Notes: generated from the sequence alone by a model not told the origin. 64,000 nucleotides of DNA from Variovorax paradoxus NBRC 15149 (GCF_001591365.1 NZ_BCUT01000001.1:1550001-1614000), one strand, 5' to 3'; counted from the first letter of the stretch, positions 1-9,690 are shown. Numbers and translations: made by a program.

Positions 1-1394
1 ATGCCCGCGTCGCCCTTGCCGCTCACGGTGGTGTAGTTCTGCCGGCCGAGCACGCCGCGCTGCAGCGCGAACACGCCGAGCGCAAAGACCGTGAGCACCC
101 ACGCCAGTGAGGCCGCGCGTCCCTGGTCGTACTGCGCACCGACGATGGCAAAGAAGATGTCGGTCGACAGCACCGAGAACTGCCCGCCCACCACCACCGG
201 GTTGCCGAAGTCCGCAATGCTCTCGATGAAGCCGACCAGGAAGGCATTGGCCAGCCCGGGCTTCAAAAGCGGCAGCGTGATGGTGAAGAAGGTGCGGCGG
301 CGGTCGGCGCGCAGCATCTGCGCCGCCTCTTCCAGGCTGGGCGCAATGCCCTGCACCACCCCGCGCATGATCATGAAGGCGATGGGCGTGAAGGCGAAGA
401 GCTGCGCCACCAGCACGCCCGGCATGCCGTAGAACCAGCGTGTCGGCTCGATGCCGAACGCGCTCTCGAGCAGCTGGTTGACGATGCCCGCGCGGCCGAA
501 CAGCAGGATCAGCCCGAGCCCCACCACGAAGGGCGGCGTGATGATCGGCAGCAGCGCGAGCACCCGCAGCGCGCCCTGGCCGCGCTTGCTGCCGCGCTCG
601 GCCATCAAGGCCATCAGGGTGCCGAGGAAGGTGGTGCCGGCGGCCGTCAGCAGCGCCAGCACGAGCGTGTTCCAGGCCACGCCGCAGCGCACGCCGCCCG
701 CCAGGCAGCCCACGCCCCAGATGCGTTCGGCGAACACGCGCGCGGCAAAGGCCGTGATCGACCAGCGGCCGTCTTCGTCGAGGAAGGCACCCGCGAGCGC
801 CTTGCTCACCGGATAGGCGATGAACAGCGCCATCAGCACCCCGCAGCCGATGACCGCGGCCGCCACGAACAGGTCGCCCTTGAAGAGCCCGAGCCGCGCA
901 ATGCCGAAGGCCGCCAGCATCGCGAGCGCCGCGAGCGCCACGGCGCCGCCCGCGCCGATGCCGAACTGGTTGATCGCAAGTTCGCCGAACTGCGTGTTGA
1001 GCGCTTCGAAGCTCCAGCCGCGCGCGCCGATGGCGAAGCCGGTGATCGCCAGGCCCAAGGCACCGATGGCGCCGCCCGCCAGCAGGCAGCGCCCCTGCGC
1101 GCGGCCGGCCGGCCGCCAGGCGCCGATGGCGCACATCGCCAGGCCTGCAAGCCCGATGAAGAGCCAGCCGCGTCCCTGCGTGAGTGCCTGCATCAGGCCG
1201 TTGGCACCCTCGGCCCGGCCGAAGACCTGCGGAACGGCTTCGTACCAGGTGGCGTCCTGGATCGCATACCAGGGCAGCAGCAGGTAGGCCGCAAAACCCA
1301 GCGCCACCCACGCCCGGATCCAGCGCTGCGCCCGCCGGGCGGCGGCCACCGACGCCGGATTGGCCGGCGCGCCGCCGATGGAAGGGGCTTGCAC
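1..1394 (-). CDS. Iron/phosphonate-type ABC transporter permease (partial)
   Basis: Inner-membrane permease of a binding-protein-dependent importer. The frame starts at a GTG directly after the stop of the upstream binding protein (no spacer) and runs off the window start after 464 codons. It shows many hydrophobic segments and a proline-rich loop reading LPIITPPFVVGLGL, the kind of EAA-loop seen in FbpB/SfuB-type permeases, which are long because two permease halves are fused. An aminoethylphosphonate or polyamine permease of the same superfamily is also possible, since substrate cannot be read from the permease. The tight coupling to the binding protein supports one transcription unit. The ATPase is expected beyond the window edge. 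Confidence 0.85.
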   Translation of the reverse strand, partial: MQAPSIGGAPANPASVAAARRAQRWIRAWVALGFAAYLLLPWYAIQDATWYEAVPQVFGRAEGANGLMQALTQGRGWLFIGLAGLAMCAIGAWRPAGRAQGRCLLAGGAIGALGLAITGFAIGARGWSFEALNTQFGELAINQFGIGAGGAVALAALAMLAAFGIARLGLFKGDLFVAAAVIGCGVLMALFIAYPVSKALAGAFLDEDGRWSITAFAARVFAERIWGVGCLAGGVRCGVAWNTLVLALLTAAGTTFLGTLMALMAERGSKRGQGALRVLALLPIITPPFVVGLGLILLFGRAGIVNQLLESAFGIEPTRWFYGMPGVLVAQLFAFTPIAFMIMRGVVQGIAPSLEEAAQMLRADRRRTFFTITLPLLKPGLANAFLVGFIESIADFGNPVVVGGQFSVLSTDIFFAIVGAQYDQGRAASLAWVLTVFALGVFALQRGVLGRQNYTTVSGKGDAG

Positions 1395-2408
1395 TTAGCG
1401 CGGCAGCGAATTGACGTCTTTTTCCCAGCGCGCGATCAGGCGCCGGCGCTCGGCGCTGGCACCGTACTTCGCATAGTCGTAGTTGATGAACCTGATCTTC
1501 TTGAAGTCGGGGATGCGCGGGTCGAGCTTGGCATTCGCGTTGCTCGGCAGCTGGAACTGCTTGTTGGCGGCACCGAGTTCCTGCGCGCCGGGCGTGAGCG
1601 CCCATTCATAGAACTTCTTCGCGGCCTCGAGGTTGCGGGCGCCCTTGATGATGCTCATGGAGCCGATCTCGGCGCCGGTGCCGTCGCTGGGCGTGATGGT
1701 CTCGACCGGGAAGCCCTGCATCTTCTCGCCCGGGCCGTCGTGCACGAAGCTGATCGACACGGCCGTCTCGCCGCGCGCCACCGCCTTGATCGGGCCCGTG
1801 CCCGAGCGGGTGTACTGGCCCACGTTCCGGTGCAGCGCCTTCAGGTAGTCGAAGGCCTTGTCCTCGCCCATCAGCTGCACCAGCGTGGCGATCATGGTGT
1901 AGGCCGTGCCGCTCGATGCGGGGTTGGCCACCTGGATATCGCCCTTGTATTCGGGCTTGAGCAGGTCGGCCCAGGTCTTGGGCACCGGCAGCTTCTTCTT
2001 GGCGAGCAGCTCGGGGTTGTAGCCGAAGCCCAGCGGGCCGGAGTAGATGCCCACGGTCCTGTAGCCCGACTGCCTGGCCTGCTGCTGGGCCCAGGGGTGC
2101 AGATGCGCGAGCGTGGGCGACTTGTATTCGAGCGTCAGGCCCTGCTCGGCCGCCTGCAGGTGCGGGTCTCCGGTGCCGCCGAACCAGATGTCGGTCTTGG
2201 GGTTGTCCTTCTCGGCGATGAGCTGGGCCAGCGCTTCGCCCGAGCCCTTGAGCGACATGTTGATGCGGGTACCCGTGGTGCGTGCATACACGGTGGCGAT
2301 CACGTTGCACCATTCGGCCTGGACCGAGCAGATCACGTTGACCGTGCCCTGCGCCGACGCGGCGGCCGACAAACCCACCAAGGCCGCTGCAGTAAAAAGC
2401 TTCTTCAT
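1395..2408 (-). CDS. ABC transporter periplasmic substrate-binding protein (COG1840 type)
   Basis: Periplasmic receptor feeding the permease that follows it. I chose the ATG at 2408 because the protein then begins MKKLFTAAALVGLSAAASAQ, a typical signal peptide with an ASA-Q cleavage site, and GAGG lies about 7 bases upstream. The mature part has the segment TDIWFGGTGDPHLQAAEQGL, characteristic of the extracellular solute-binding family that includes FbpA/AfuA ferric-iron and PhnS/PotF-like proteins. Length is 337 residues, normal for the family. A clear paired-tyrosine iron site was not identified, so Fe3+ is only one candidate substrate. It is transcribed away from zwf across a 144-bp gap. 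Confidence 0.85.
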   Translation of the reverse strand: MKKLFTAAALVGLSAAASAQGTVNVICSVQAEWCNVIATVYARTTGTRINMSLKGSGEALAQLIAEKDNPKTDIWFGGTGDPHLQAAEQGLTLEYKSPTLAHLHPWAQQQARQSGYRTVGIYSGPLGFGYNPELLAKKKLPVPKTWADLLKPEYKGDIQVANPASSGTAYTMIATLVQLMGEDKAFDYLKALHRNVGQYTRSGTGPIKAVARGETAVSISFVHDGPGEKMQGFPVETITPSDGTGAEIGSMSIIKGARNLEAAKKFYEWALTPGAQELGAANKQFQLPSNANAKLDPRIPDFKKIRFINYDYAKYGASAERRRLIARWEKDVNSLPR

Positions 2409-2485
2409 GTGAAAACCTCGCCTCCAAAACAAAAATAGGCCTCCCGGCCGGGGTTGAGCGTAGCTTTCGTACAGGTTTCATGAAT

Positions 2486-2499
2486 TGGTACAAGTACCA
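2486..2499. promoter_or_regulatory. Palindrome in the zwf/ABC transporter intergenic region
   Basis: TGGTAC-AA-GTACCA is a perfect 6-bp inverted repeat with a 2-bp spacer, centred about 60 bp upstream of the zwf ATG and within the divergent promoter region. Its size fits a dimeric repressor. A role for a sugar-acid regulator such as HexR is speculation because the sequence differs from the usual HexR consensus. Confidence 0.35.
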
Positions 2500-2552
2500 T
2501 TCGGTTGAACCGGAGAGCCCACTCGGCACCAAGACAAAAGGAAATTCGACTC

Positions 2553-4019
2553 ATGAGCTTCGATCTCGTTCTGTTCGGCGGCACTGGCGATCTCGCATGG
2601 CGCAAGCTGATGCCCGCGCTGTTCCAGGCCTTCAGGCATGGCAGCCTCCCGAAAGACGGACGCATCGTCGGCGTGGCCCGCGACGACCTCTCGGACGACC
2701 AGTACCGCGAACTGATCCAGTCGCGCTTCAATGCCGTCGAAGGCGCCAAGCGCCCTTCGGCCGAGGAGTTCGAGAAGTTCGCCTCGCTGCTGCACTACCT
2801 GCGCATGGACCTGTCCAAGCCGGCCGACTACGCACGCCTTTCCGACCTGCTCAAGCAGCGCAATGCCGACACGGTGGTGATGTACGTGGCCACGGCGCCC
2901 GCGCTCTTCACGCAGGTGGTCGAGCAGATCGCCGCAGCCGGCCTGAACGGCCCGTCGACCCGCGTGGTGCTCGAAAAGCCGCTGGGCCATGACCTGGCGT
3001 CCAACCGCGCGATCAATGCCGCGGTGTGCAAGGTGCTCGACGAGAAGCAGGTCTTCCGCATCGACCACTACCTGGGCAAGCCCTCGGTGCAGAACCTGTT
3101 CGCCATGCGCTTCGGCAATGCGCTGTTCGAGCCCATCTGGCGCCGCGAGCACATTGCCAACATCCAGATCACCATCGCCGAGGACCTGGGCGTCGAAAAG
3201 CGCGGCGCCTTCTACGACCAGACCGGCGCGCTGCGCGACATGGTGCAGAACCATGCGCTGCAGCTGGTCTGCGCGATCGGCATGGAGCCGCCGATCAACT
3301 CGCATGCCGACGCCATCCGCGACGAGAAGCTCAAGGTGCTGCGCGCGCTCAAGCCCTGGACGCCCGAGACACTGGGGCTGCATGCCATTCGCGGCCAGTA
3401 CACCGCCGGCACGGCGTACGGCGAACGCGTGCCGGGCTACAAGGACGAGCCCGGCGTCGACCCCGAAAGCCGCACCGAGACCTTCGTGGCGCTGCGCACG
3501 GAAATCGCCAACTGGCGCTGGGCCGGCGTGCCGCTGTACATCCGCACCGGCAAGCGGCTGGCCTCGCGCGACGCGCGCATCGAGGTCAACTTCAGGCCCA
3601 CGCCGCATGCGATCTACCGCGCACCGGCCGGCGCCGTCAACAAGCTGGTGATCAACCTCCAGCCCCGCGACGGCCTGGAGCTGCACATGCTCGCGCAGGC
3701 GCAGGACAACCGCCGCAGCAACGGCCACCAGAGCGCCGCGCAGCTCGCGCCGGTGCAGCTGGACCTCGACTTCGACAAGCGCTTCGGCGCCGAGCGCGTG
3801 GGCGCCTACGAACGGCTGCTGCTCGACGTGATCGACGGCCGCCTGAACCTGTTCGTGCGCAGCGACGAGCAGGAAGAAGCCTGGCGCTGGGTCGAACCGC
3901 TGATCGACAGCTGGGCATCGGACGGCGGGCCGCGCCCCTACGCCGCGGGCACCTGGGGGCCGAGCGCCTCGAGCGCGATGATTGCGCGCGACGGCTTCTC
4001 GTGGAGCGAGGAACAGTAG
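2553..4019 (+). CDS. zwf: Glucose-6-phosphate 1-dehydrogenase
   Basis: Oxidises glucose 6-phosphate to 6-phosphogluconolactone with NAD(P)+, the entry to the Entner-Doudoroff and pentose phosphate routes in the cytosol. The start at 2553 gives an N-terminal dinucleotide-binding motif FGGTGDLAWRK at residues 8-18, and AAAGGAA precedes it at 2537. The active-site signature RIDHYLGK lies at residues 169-176. Length of 488 residues matches the family. An upstream in-frame ATG at 2505 would add 16 residues with no conservation expected before the Rossmann fold. The gene stands alone, with the dioxygenase gene convergent 10 bp after its stop. Confidence 0.96.
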   Translation: MSFDLVLFGGTGDLAWRKLMPALFQAFRHGSLPKDGRIVGVARDDLSDDQYRELIQSRFNAVEGAKRPSAEEFEKFASLLHYLRMDLSKPADYARLSDLLKQRNADTVVMYVATAPALFTQVVEQIAAAGLNGPSTRVVLEKPLGHDLASNRAINAAVCKVLDEKQVFRIDHYLGKPSVQNLFAMRFGNALFEPIWRREHIANIQITIAEDLGVEKRGAFYDQTGALRDMVQNHALQLVCAIGMEPPINSHADAIRDEKLKVLRALKPWTPETLGLHAIRGQYTAGTAYGERVPGYKDEPGVDPESRTETFVALRTEIANWRWAGVPLYIRTGKRLASRDARIEVNFRPTPHAIYRAPAGAVNKLVINLQPRDGLELHMLAQAQDNRRSNGHQSAAQLAPVQLDLDFDKRFGAERVGAYERLLLDVIDGRLNLFVRSDEQEEAWRWVEPLIDSWASDGGPRPYAAGTWGPSASSAMIARDGFSWSEEQ

Positions 4020-4029
4020 GCCGGCGCGC

Positions 4030-4962
4030 TCAGCCGAACTGGATGCAGCGCATGCTCAGCGTGCCCGACTGGAATCCCTCGTAGACCGTTTTCGCGCGCT
4101 CGCCCGTTCCCGCGGCGCCGAGCGCGTAGAGAAACGGAAAGTAGTGGTCCGGCGTGGCCACCGCGGTCGAGGCGCCCGCCAGCCTTTCATAGCCGACCAG
4201 CGCGCGGTCGTCCCGCCCCGCGAGCGCGGCCTTCACCGCGTCGTCGAACGATTGCGCCCAGGGCCGGCTGGCCACGGGCCCGTCGGGCGTGCCGCGGTCG
4301 GTGGCCCGCAGGTTGTGCACCAGGTTGCCGCTTCCCATCACGAGCACGCCCATGCTCCGCAACACCGCCAGGTCGCGGCCGACCGCGTAGTGGAAGGCGG
4401 CCGGCTGGTCGTAGTCGATGCTGAGCTGGAAGACCGGGATGTCGGCCTTCGGATAGAGGTGCTTCAGCACCGTCCATGTTCCATGGTCCAGGCCCCACTG
4501 CTGGGTGCCGACCACCGCGGCCTGCTTCACCGTGCCGATGGCCTCGCGCGCGAGCGCGGGATGGCCCGGCGCCGGGTACTCGATGTCGAACAGCGCCTGC
4601 GGAAAGCCGCCGAAGTCGTGGATCGTCTTCGGCCGCTCCTGCATTCCGACGCCGGTGGCGCCGCGGCTCAGCCAGTGGGCCGAAACGCTCAGGATGGCCG
4701 AGGGCCGCGGCAGCTCCCCGCCCCAGGCGGCCAGCCGGCGCGTGAAGGCGTTGTCGGCCAGCGCATTCATCGGCGAGCCGTGGCCGATGAAGATGACCGG
4801 CATCCGCTGCGACGCGGCCGCGGCCGCGGCGTGCGACAGCGAACAAAGCGTAGCCAGCGTCGAGGTCGCCGCCAGCGCCGAACCCATGAGAAAGCCGCGG
4901 CGGCCCAGCGCCGACGGGATCGCCGGGCTGCCGCCGGTGCCTGTGTTCTTCTTCATGGTCAT
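4030..4962 (-). CDS. ygiD: Class III extradiol ring-cleavage dioxygenase (DODA/YgiD family) with Tat signal
   Basis: Member of the LigB-like family that cleaves catechol rings (4,5-DOPA dioxygenase extradiol) using a non-haem metal. Visible family motifs are GHGSPMNA, SAHW, HDFGGFP, DHGTW and GSGNLVHN, which carry the metal-binding and catalytic histidines. Unusually, the N-terminus contains GRRGFLMG followed by a hydrophobic stretch and an AAAAA-rich region, a twin-arginine type export signal, while YgiD-type enzymes are normally cytosolic. Starts at 4962 and 4956 (adjacent methionines) or 4992 are all possible. It follows dppF by 56 bp in the same direction and may be the last gene of the peptide-importer operon. 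Confidence 0.85.
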   Translation of the reverse strand: MTMKKNTGTGGSPAIPSALGRRGFLMGSALAATSTLATLCSLSHAAAAAASQRMPVIFIGHGSPMNALADNAFTRRLAAWGGELPRPSAILSVSAHWLSRGATGVGMQERPKTIHDFGGFPQALFDIEYPAPGHPALAREAIGTVKQAAVVGTQQWGLDHGTWTVLKHLYPKADIPVFQLSIDYDQPAAFHYAVGRDLAVLRSMGVLVMGSGNLVHNLRATDRGTPDGPVASRPWAQSFDDAVKAALAGRDDRALVGYERLAGASTAVATPDHYFPFLYALGAAGTGERAKTVYEGFQSGTLSMRCIQFG

Positions 4963-5018
4963 GGCCGCACTCTGCGCCGCCTTGGCGCGCATGTCGGTGC
5001 GTTTACGCACGCTTCCAG

Positions 5019-6017
5019 CTAGATGCGGCCTTCTTCGGCCGCGTGGCAGGCCACCTGCACGCCCCGGATGTTCAGCAGCTTCGGCCGCTCGGCCGAGCAG
5101 CGCGCATTCGCATGCGGGCAGCGCGGATGGAACGCGCAGCCGGTCGGCGGGTTCAGCGGGTTCGGCACCTCGCCCTGCACCGGCGTGCGCGCGCGGCCGG
5201 TGTGCTTCATCTGCGGAATCGCGTCGAGCAGCATGCGCGTGTAGGGATGCTGCGGCTCGGCGAAGAGCTTCTGCTTGTCCGCCACCTCGACCAGCCGGCC
5301 CAGGTACATCACGCCGACCTGGTCGGCCACGTGCCGCACCACCGCCAGGTTGTGCGAGATGAAGAGGTAGGTCAGGCCCTGCTGGCGCTGCAGGTCCTTC
5401 ATGATGTTGAGCACCTGCGCCTGCACGCTGACGTCGAGCGCCGAGGTGGGCTCGTCGCACACCAGGAACTCGGGCTCGGTGGCGAGCGCGCGTGCAATGG
5501 AGATGCGCTGGCGCTGGCCGCCCGAGAACTGGTGCGGGTACTTGCTCATGTCCAGCGGCGAGAGGCCGACCGACTTGAGCAGCTCGCCCACGCGCTCGCG
5601 CAGCTCGGCCTTGCCGCGGAGGATGCCGTGCTCGCGCAGCGGCTCGCCGACGATGTCTTCGACGATCCAGCGCGGGTTCAGGCTCGCGTACGGGTCCTGG
5701 AAGATCATCTGGATGCGCCGGCGCAGCTTGCGGCCTTCGGGGGTCTTGAACGCGGCATGCGCGTCCTGCCCGTCGAACTGCAGGCCGCCGCGCGTGGGGG
5801 CGTACAGGCCGACCAAGAGGCGCGCCACGGTGCTCTTGCCGCAGCCCGATTCGCCCACCAGCGCCAGCGTCTTGCCGCGCTCGATCGAAAAGCTCACGCC
5901 GTCCACCGCATGCAGCAGCACGCGCGGCTTGCGTTCGAGCACGCGGTTGAGCCATGGCGGCGAAACGTCGAAGGTGCGCGCGAGGTCGTGCGCCACCACC
6001 AGCGGTGCGGCGCTCAT
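5019..6017 (-). CDS. dppF: Peptide ABC transporter ATP-binding protein (DppF/OppF type)
   Basis: Second ATPase of the dipeptide/oligopeptide importer. Walker [10 protein letters not shown] is at residues 55-63, the signature FSGGQRQR and Walker [12 protein letters not shown] follow, and the C-terminus has the cysteine-containing oligopeptide/dipeptide ATPase tail ([14 protein letters not shown]). Start at 6017 overlaps the stop of the preceding ATPase by ATGA, showing translational coupling. The protein has 332 residues, usual for the family. Exact substrate (di-, tri- or oligopeptide) cannot be read from the ATPase. Confidence 0.93.
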   Translation of the reverse strand: MSAAPLVVAHDLARTFDVSPPWLNRVLERKPRVLLHAVDGVSFSIERGKTLALVGESGCGKSTVARLLVGLYAPTRGGLQFDGQDAHAAFKTPEGRKLRRRIQMIFQDPYASLNPRWIVEDIVGEPLREHGILRGKAELRERVGELLKSVGLSPLDMSKYPHQFSGGQRQRISIARALATEPEFLVCDEPTSALDVSVQAQVLNIMKDLQRQQGLTYLFISHNLAVVRHVADQVGVMYLGRLVEVADKQKLFAEPQHPYTRMLLDAIPQMKHTGRARTPVQGEVPNPLNPPTGCAFHPRCPHANARCSAERPKLLNIRGVQVACHAAEEGRI

Positions 6018-7084
6018 CGGCTCACCTCCGCAAGCGGTGCGGCCGCATCGGGCACGGCGCGCTCGCCGGCCAGCTGCGCATCGTGGTGCCGGGCCGCCAG
6101 CTCGGCCTGGCCCTTGTGCGGATCGGTGGCATCGTGCAGCCAGCATGCGGCGCGCGTGGCGCCGGCGTGCATGAGCTCGGGCCGCTCGGTGAGGCAGCGC
6201 GCAAACGTGCGCGGACAGCGCGGGTTATAGGCACAGCCCTCGGGAATGGCATTGAGCCGCGGCATCGCGCCGTCGATCTGGTTGAGCCGTTCGCGGTCGC
6301 TCGCCATGTCGGGAATCGAGGCCATCAGGCCCGAGGTGTAGGGATGCGCCGGCTGGTGGATCACTTCGTGCACCGGACCGATCTCGGCGATGCGGCCCGC
6401 ATACATCACGGCCACGCGGTCGCAGGTTTCGGCGATCACGCCCATGTCGTGCGTGATCAGCATCACGGCGGCGCCGTGCTCCTTGCAGATGCGCTTGAGC
6501 AGCTGGATGATCTGCGCCTGGATCGACACGTCCAGCGCCGTGGTCGGCTCGTCGGCCACGATGAGCTTGGGCTCGGCCGCCAGCGCAAGGGCAATCACCA
6601 CGCGCTGGCGCATGCCGCCCGAGAACTGGTGCGGGAAGTGGTCGATGCGCTGCTCGGCGGCCGGAATGCCGGTGTCCTGCAGCAGGCCGATGGCGCGGCG
6701 CCGCGCCTCGGCCTCGGTCACCGGCAGGTGGGTGCGGATGGTTTCCACCAGCTGCCGGCCGACGGTGTAGAGCGGGTTCAGCGAGGTCAGCGGGTCCTGG
6801 AAGATCGCGCCGATCTTGCGCCCGCGGATGGGCCGCATCGCATCGAAGCCGAGGTTGTCGATGCGCTGGCCTTCGAGCAGGATTTCCCCGCTGGCCACGC
6901 GGCCCGGCGGCTCGAGCAGTCCGATGATGGCCGCGCCCGTGAGCGACTTGCCGGCGCCCGACTCGCCCACCACGCCCAGGATTTCGCCGGGCGCGATGTC
7001 GAATGAAATTCCGTCGAGCGCGCGCAGCGTGCCGCGCCGGTGCGGGAACTCGACCACAAGGTTCTTGACCTGGAGCAGCGTCAT
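6014..7084 (-). CDS. dppD: Peptide ABC transporter ATP-binding protein (DppD/OppD type)
   Basis: First ATPase of the importer pair. Walker A GESGAGKS is at residues 40-47, then [15 protein letters not shown] and [14 protein letters not shown]. The C-terminal extension has the [14 protein letters not shown] cysteine tail typical of DppD, followed by about 50 extra residues. AAAGGAC lies upstream of the ATG at 7084. It lies 24 bp after dppC and overlaps dppF by 4 bp, so the three genes form one unit. Confidence 0.93.
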   Translation of the reverse strand: MTLLQVKNLVVEFPHRRGTLRALDGISFDIAPGEILGVVGESGAGKSLTGAAIIGLLEPPGRVASGEILLEGQRIDNLGFDAMRPIRGRKIGAIFQDPLTSLNPLYTVGRQLVETIRTHLPVTEAEARRRAIGLLQDTGIPAAEQRIDHFPHQFSGGMRQRVVIALALAAEPKLIVADEPTTALDVSIQAQIIQLLKRICKEHGAAVMLITHDMGVIAETCDRVAVMYAGRIAEIGPVHEVIHQPAHPYTSGLMASIPDMASDRERLNQIDGAMPRLNAIPEGCAYNPRCPRTFARCLTERPELMHAGATRAACWLHDATDPHKGQAELAARHHDAQLAGERAVPDAAAPLAEVSR

Positions 7085-7108
7085 GGTGGCGTTGTCCTTT
7101 TTTCCATC

Positions 7109-8020
7109 TCAGCGCAGGCGCGGGTTCAGTGCGTCGCGCAGCCAGTCGCCCAACAGGTTCACGCTGAGCGCGATCAGCACCAGCATCAGGCCCGGGAACA
7201 CGGTGATCCACCACTCGCCCGAGAACAGGTACTGGTTGCCGATGCTGATCAGCGTGCCCAGCGAAGGAGAAGTCGGCGGCACGCCGACGCCGAGGAACGA
7301 CAAGGTCGCCTCGGTGATGATCGCAGTGGCGACCTGGATGGTGGCCAGCACCATCACCGGCCCCATCACGTTGGGCAGCACGTGGCGCAGCATGATGCGC
7401 AGCGGCGCCACGCCGGTCACGCGCGCGGCCTGCACGTATTCCTTGTTGCGCTCCACCAGCGTGGAGCCGCGCACCGTGCGCGCGTACTGCACCCAGCCGG
7501 TCAGCGAGATTGAAATGATGAGCACGCCGAAGGCCAGCGACTCATGCGCATTGGGAAACAGCGCACGGCCGACGCCCGCAATCAGCAGCGCCACGAGGAT
7601 CGGCGGAAACGACAGCATCACGTCGCACAGGCGCATGAGGAAGGAATCGAGCCAGCCGCCGAGGAAGCCGGCCAGGAGGCCGAGCACCACGCCCACGGTG
7701 ATCGACAGCGCCACCGACACCACGCCGACGATCAGCGAGATGCGTGCGCCGTAGATCACGGCCGAAAGGATGTCGCGGCCCTGGTCGTCGGTGCCCAGCA
7801 GGTACTTGGAAGAGCCTTCGGCGCTCCATGCCGGCGGCAGGCGCGCATCGCCGAGCTCGAGCGTCGCCAGGTCGAAGGGGTTGTGCGGCGACACCCATCC
7901 GGCAAAGACCGCGCAGAACACGCAGGCCAGTGCAATGAGCGCCGCCGCCATGGCCACGGGCGAGGTGCGAAAGCTGTAGCCGACGTCGCTGTCGAGCCAG
8001 CGGGCGAATGTTTTTTTCAT
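7109..8020 (-). CDS. dppC: Peptide ABC transporter permease (DppC type)
   Basis: Inner-membrane permease partner of DppB. The 303-residue protein starts at ATG 8020 (a TTG nine codons earlier is in frame but gives no extra conserved sequence). It has the N-terminal membrane anchor typical of DppC/OppC, the LLGTDDQGRDILS motif that marks the family, and the LRHVLPNVMGPVMV EAA loop contacting the ATPase. It is separated from the binding-protein gene by a terminator-like hairpin, which should lower its expression relative to the receptor. Confidence 0.93.
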   Translation of the reverse strand: MKKTFARWLDSDVGYSFRTSPVAMAAALIALACVFCAVFAGWVSPHNPFDLATLELGDARLPPAWSAEGSSKYLLGTDDQGRDILSAVIYGARISLIVGVVSVALSITVGVVLGLLAGFLGGWLDSFLMRLCDVMLSFPPILVALLIAGVGRALFPNAHESLAFGVLIISISLTGWVQYARTVRGSTLVERNKEYVQAARVTGVAPLRIMLRHVLPNVMGPVMVLATIQVATAIITEATLSFLGVGVPPTSPSLGTLISIGNQYLFSGEWWITVFPGLMLVLIALSVNLLGDWLRDALNPRLR

Positions 8021-8028
8021 CGTGAGGC

Positions 8029-8059
8029 AAAAAGGATGGGCCCGCAAGAAGCGGGCCCA
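8029..8059 (-). terminator. Intra-operon attenuator hairpin between dppA and dppC
   Basis: On the minus strand a perfect 9-bp stem (TGGGCCCGC / GCGGGCCCA, loop 5 nt, 8037-8059) is followed after three bases by TTTTT. This is a factor-independent terminator in form. Its position after the binding protein fits partial termination giving excess receptor over permease. Confidence 0.7.
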
Positions 8060-8074
8060 GGATCGAGCCGCTCA

Positions 8075-8096
8075 GGCCGCCCGCCGGCGGGCGGCC
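8075..8096. repeat. 22-bp perfect palindrome after dppA
   Basis: GGCCGCCCGCC directly followed by its reverse complement, 7 bp downstream of the dppA stop. Together with the terminator-like hairpin next to it, this makes two tandem hairpins in the dppA-dppC gap. It may protect the 3' end of the dppA message from degradation. Confidence 0.6.
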
Positions 8097-8103
8097 CGCA
8101 GTA

Positions 8104-9690
8104 TTACGGCTTGATGCTCATCCACTTGAAGGGCATGTAGTTGTCCGCCATCTGCGTGAGCGCCACCTTCTTGCTCACGCCCCAGGCCAGCGTCTGCTGG
8201 TGCAGCGGCAGGTGGCCGACGTCGGCGGTGTGCAGGTCGAAGGCTTCCTTGATCATCGCGTCGCGCTTGGGCTTGTCGGTTTCCGACTGGATCTTCTTGG
8301 TCAGCTCGTCGACCTTGGGATTGCAGTAGGCGCCCAGGTTGAACTGGCCGGCGCCGGTCTTGTCGTCGGGGCAGGCCATCAGTGCCGTGAGCGCGTTGTG
8401 CGAGTCGTAGGTGGTGGGCGTCCAGCCCAGCATGTAGAAGCTGGTGTCGCGGCGCAGCACCTTCGGGAAGTAGGTGCCCTTGGTCTCGGCCGCGAGGTTG
8501 ATCTTGACGCCGATCTTCGCCAGGTTGGAGGCCACGCTCTGGCAGATCTGGCCGTCGTTCACGTAGCGGTCGTTCGGGCAGTTCATCGTCACTTCGAAGC
8601 CGTTCGGATAGCCGGCTTCGGCCAGCAGCTTCTTGGCGGCCTCGACGTCGTAGGGCAGGCGCTTGTCCTGCGCTTCGTTCCAGCCGTTGATGCCGGGGCC
8701 GACCATCAGCGCGGTGGGGCGCGAGGCGCCGCGCATCACCGTGCGCTGGATGCCGGCGATGTCGATGGCCTGGTAGAAGGCCTGGCGCACGCGCTTGTCC
8801 TTGAACGGGTTCTTGCCCTTGACGCTGGAGTACAGCAGCTCGTCGCGCTTCTGGTCCATGCCCAGGAAGATGGTGCGCAGCTCGGGGCCGGAGATGACGC
8901 GTGCCGTCGGGCTGGCGTTGACGCGCGCGATGTCCTGCACGGGCACCGGCTCCATGACGTCGACCTCGCCGGAGATCAGCGCGGCGACGCGCGTGGCCGG
9001 GTTGGCGATCGGCGTGAAGATGATCTCCTGCGCGTTGCCTTCGATCTTGCCCCAGTAGGTCGGGTTGCGCGTGAAGACGGTGCGCACGTTAGGCTGGCGC
9101 TCGCGCACGCGGAACGGGCCGGTGCCGTTGGCCTTGAACGAGGCGGTGTTCTCGATGCCCTTGCGCCGGTCGACTGGCGTGACGGCCTTGTTCTCCTCGC
9201 ACCACTTCTTGCTCATGATCATGAGCTGCGTGATGACGTCGGGAAGAATGGGGAACGGGCCCTTGGTCTCGATCTCGATGGTGTGCGCGTCGACCTTGCG
9301 CACTTCCTTGATGTCGGTGGTGTTGGACTTCATGTCCGAGCCGTCGCCCGAGGCGCGCGCGAAGCTGAAGAGCACGTCGTCGGCCGTGAAGGGCGTGCCG
9401 TCGTGGAACTGGACGTTCTTGCGCAGTTCGAAGCGCCACACGGTGGGCGAGGTCTGTTTCCAGCTGGTCGCCAGCAGCGGCGCAACGCTCAGGTCCTTGT
9501 TGCGCCCGACCAGCGTTTCATAGACGTTGGCGGTGGTGCTCAGCTGCAGCGACTCATTGAGCGAGTGCGGATCGAGCGACAGCGCGTCCCCCTGGTTCGC
9601 CACGCGGATGGTCTGCGCGCCGGCCACCAGGCTGGCGGTGCCCAGCACGCACAAAACTGCGACCGCGGCCGCCTTCTTCTGAAAACTCAT
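8104..9690 (-). CDS. dppA: Peptide ABC transporter substrate-binding protein (DppA type, family 5)
   Basis: Periplasmic receptor of the importer. The first 25 residues form a signal peptide ending in LVAGAQ. The mature protein has the family 5 layout, including the VWRFELRKNVQFHDGTPFTA region and RVRQAFYQAIDI in the second lobe. Length of 528 residues is normal. GAGGAG precedes the ATG at 9690. Placement between a peptidase-like amidohydrolase and the permeases suggests uptake of peptides or N-acyl amino acids that the amidohydrolase then splits. Confidence 0.92.
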   Translation of the reverse strand: MSFQKKAAAVAVLCVLGTASLVAGAQTIRVANQGDALSLDPHSLNESLQLSTTANVYETLVGRNKDLSVAPLLATSWKQTSPTVWRFELRKNVQFHDGTPFTADDVLFSFARASGDGSDMKSNTTDIKEVRKVDAHTIEIETKGPFPILPDVITQLMIMSKKWCEENKAVTPVDRRKGIENTASFKANGTGPFRVRERQPNVRTVFTRNPTYWGKIEGNAQEIIFTPIANPATRVAALISGEVDVMEPVPVQDIARVNASPTARVISGPELRTIFLGMDQKRDELLYSSVKGKNPFKDKRVRQAFYQAIDIAGIQRTVMRGASRPTALMVGPGINGWNEAQDKRLPYDVEAAKKLLAEAGYPNGFEVTMNCPNDRYVNDGQICQSVASNLAKIGVKINLAAETKGTYFPKVLRRDTSFYMLGWTPTTYDSHNALTALMACPDDKTGAGQFNLGAYCNPKVDELTKKIQSETDKPKRDAMIKEAFDLHTADVGHLPLHQQTLAWGVSKKVALTQMADNYMPFKWMSIKP

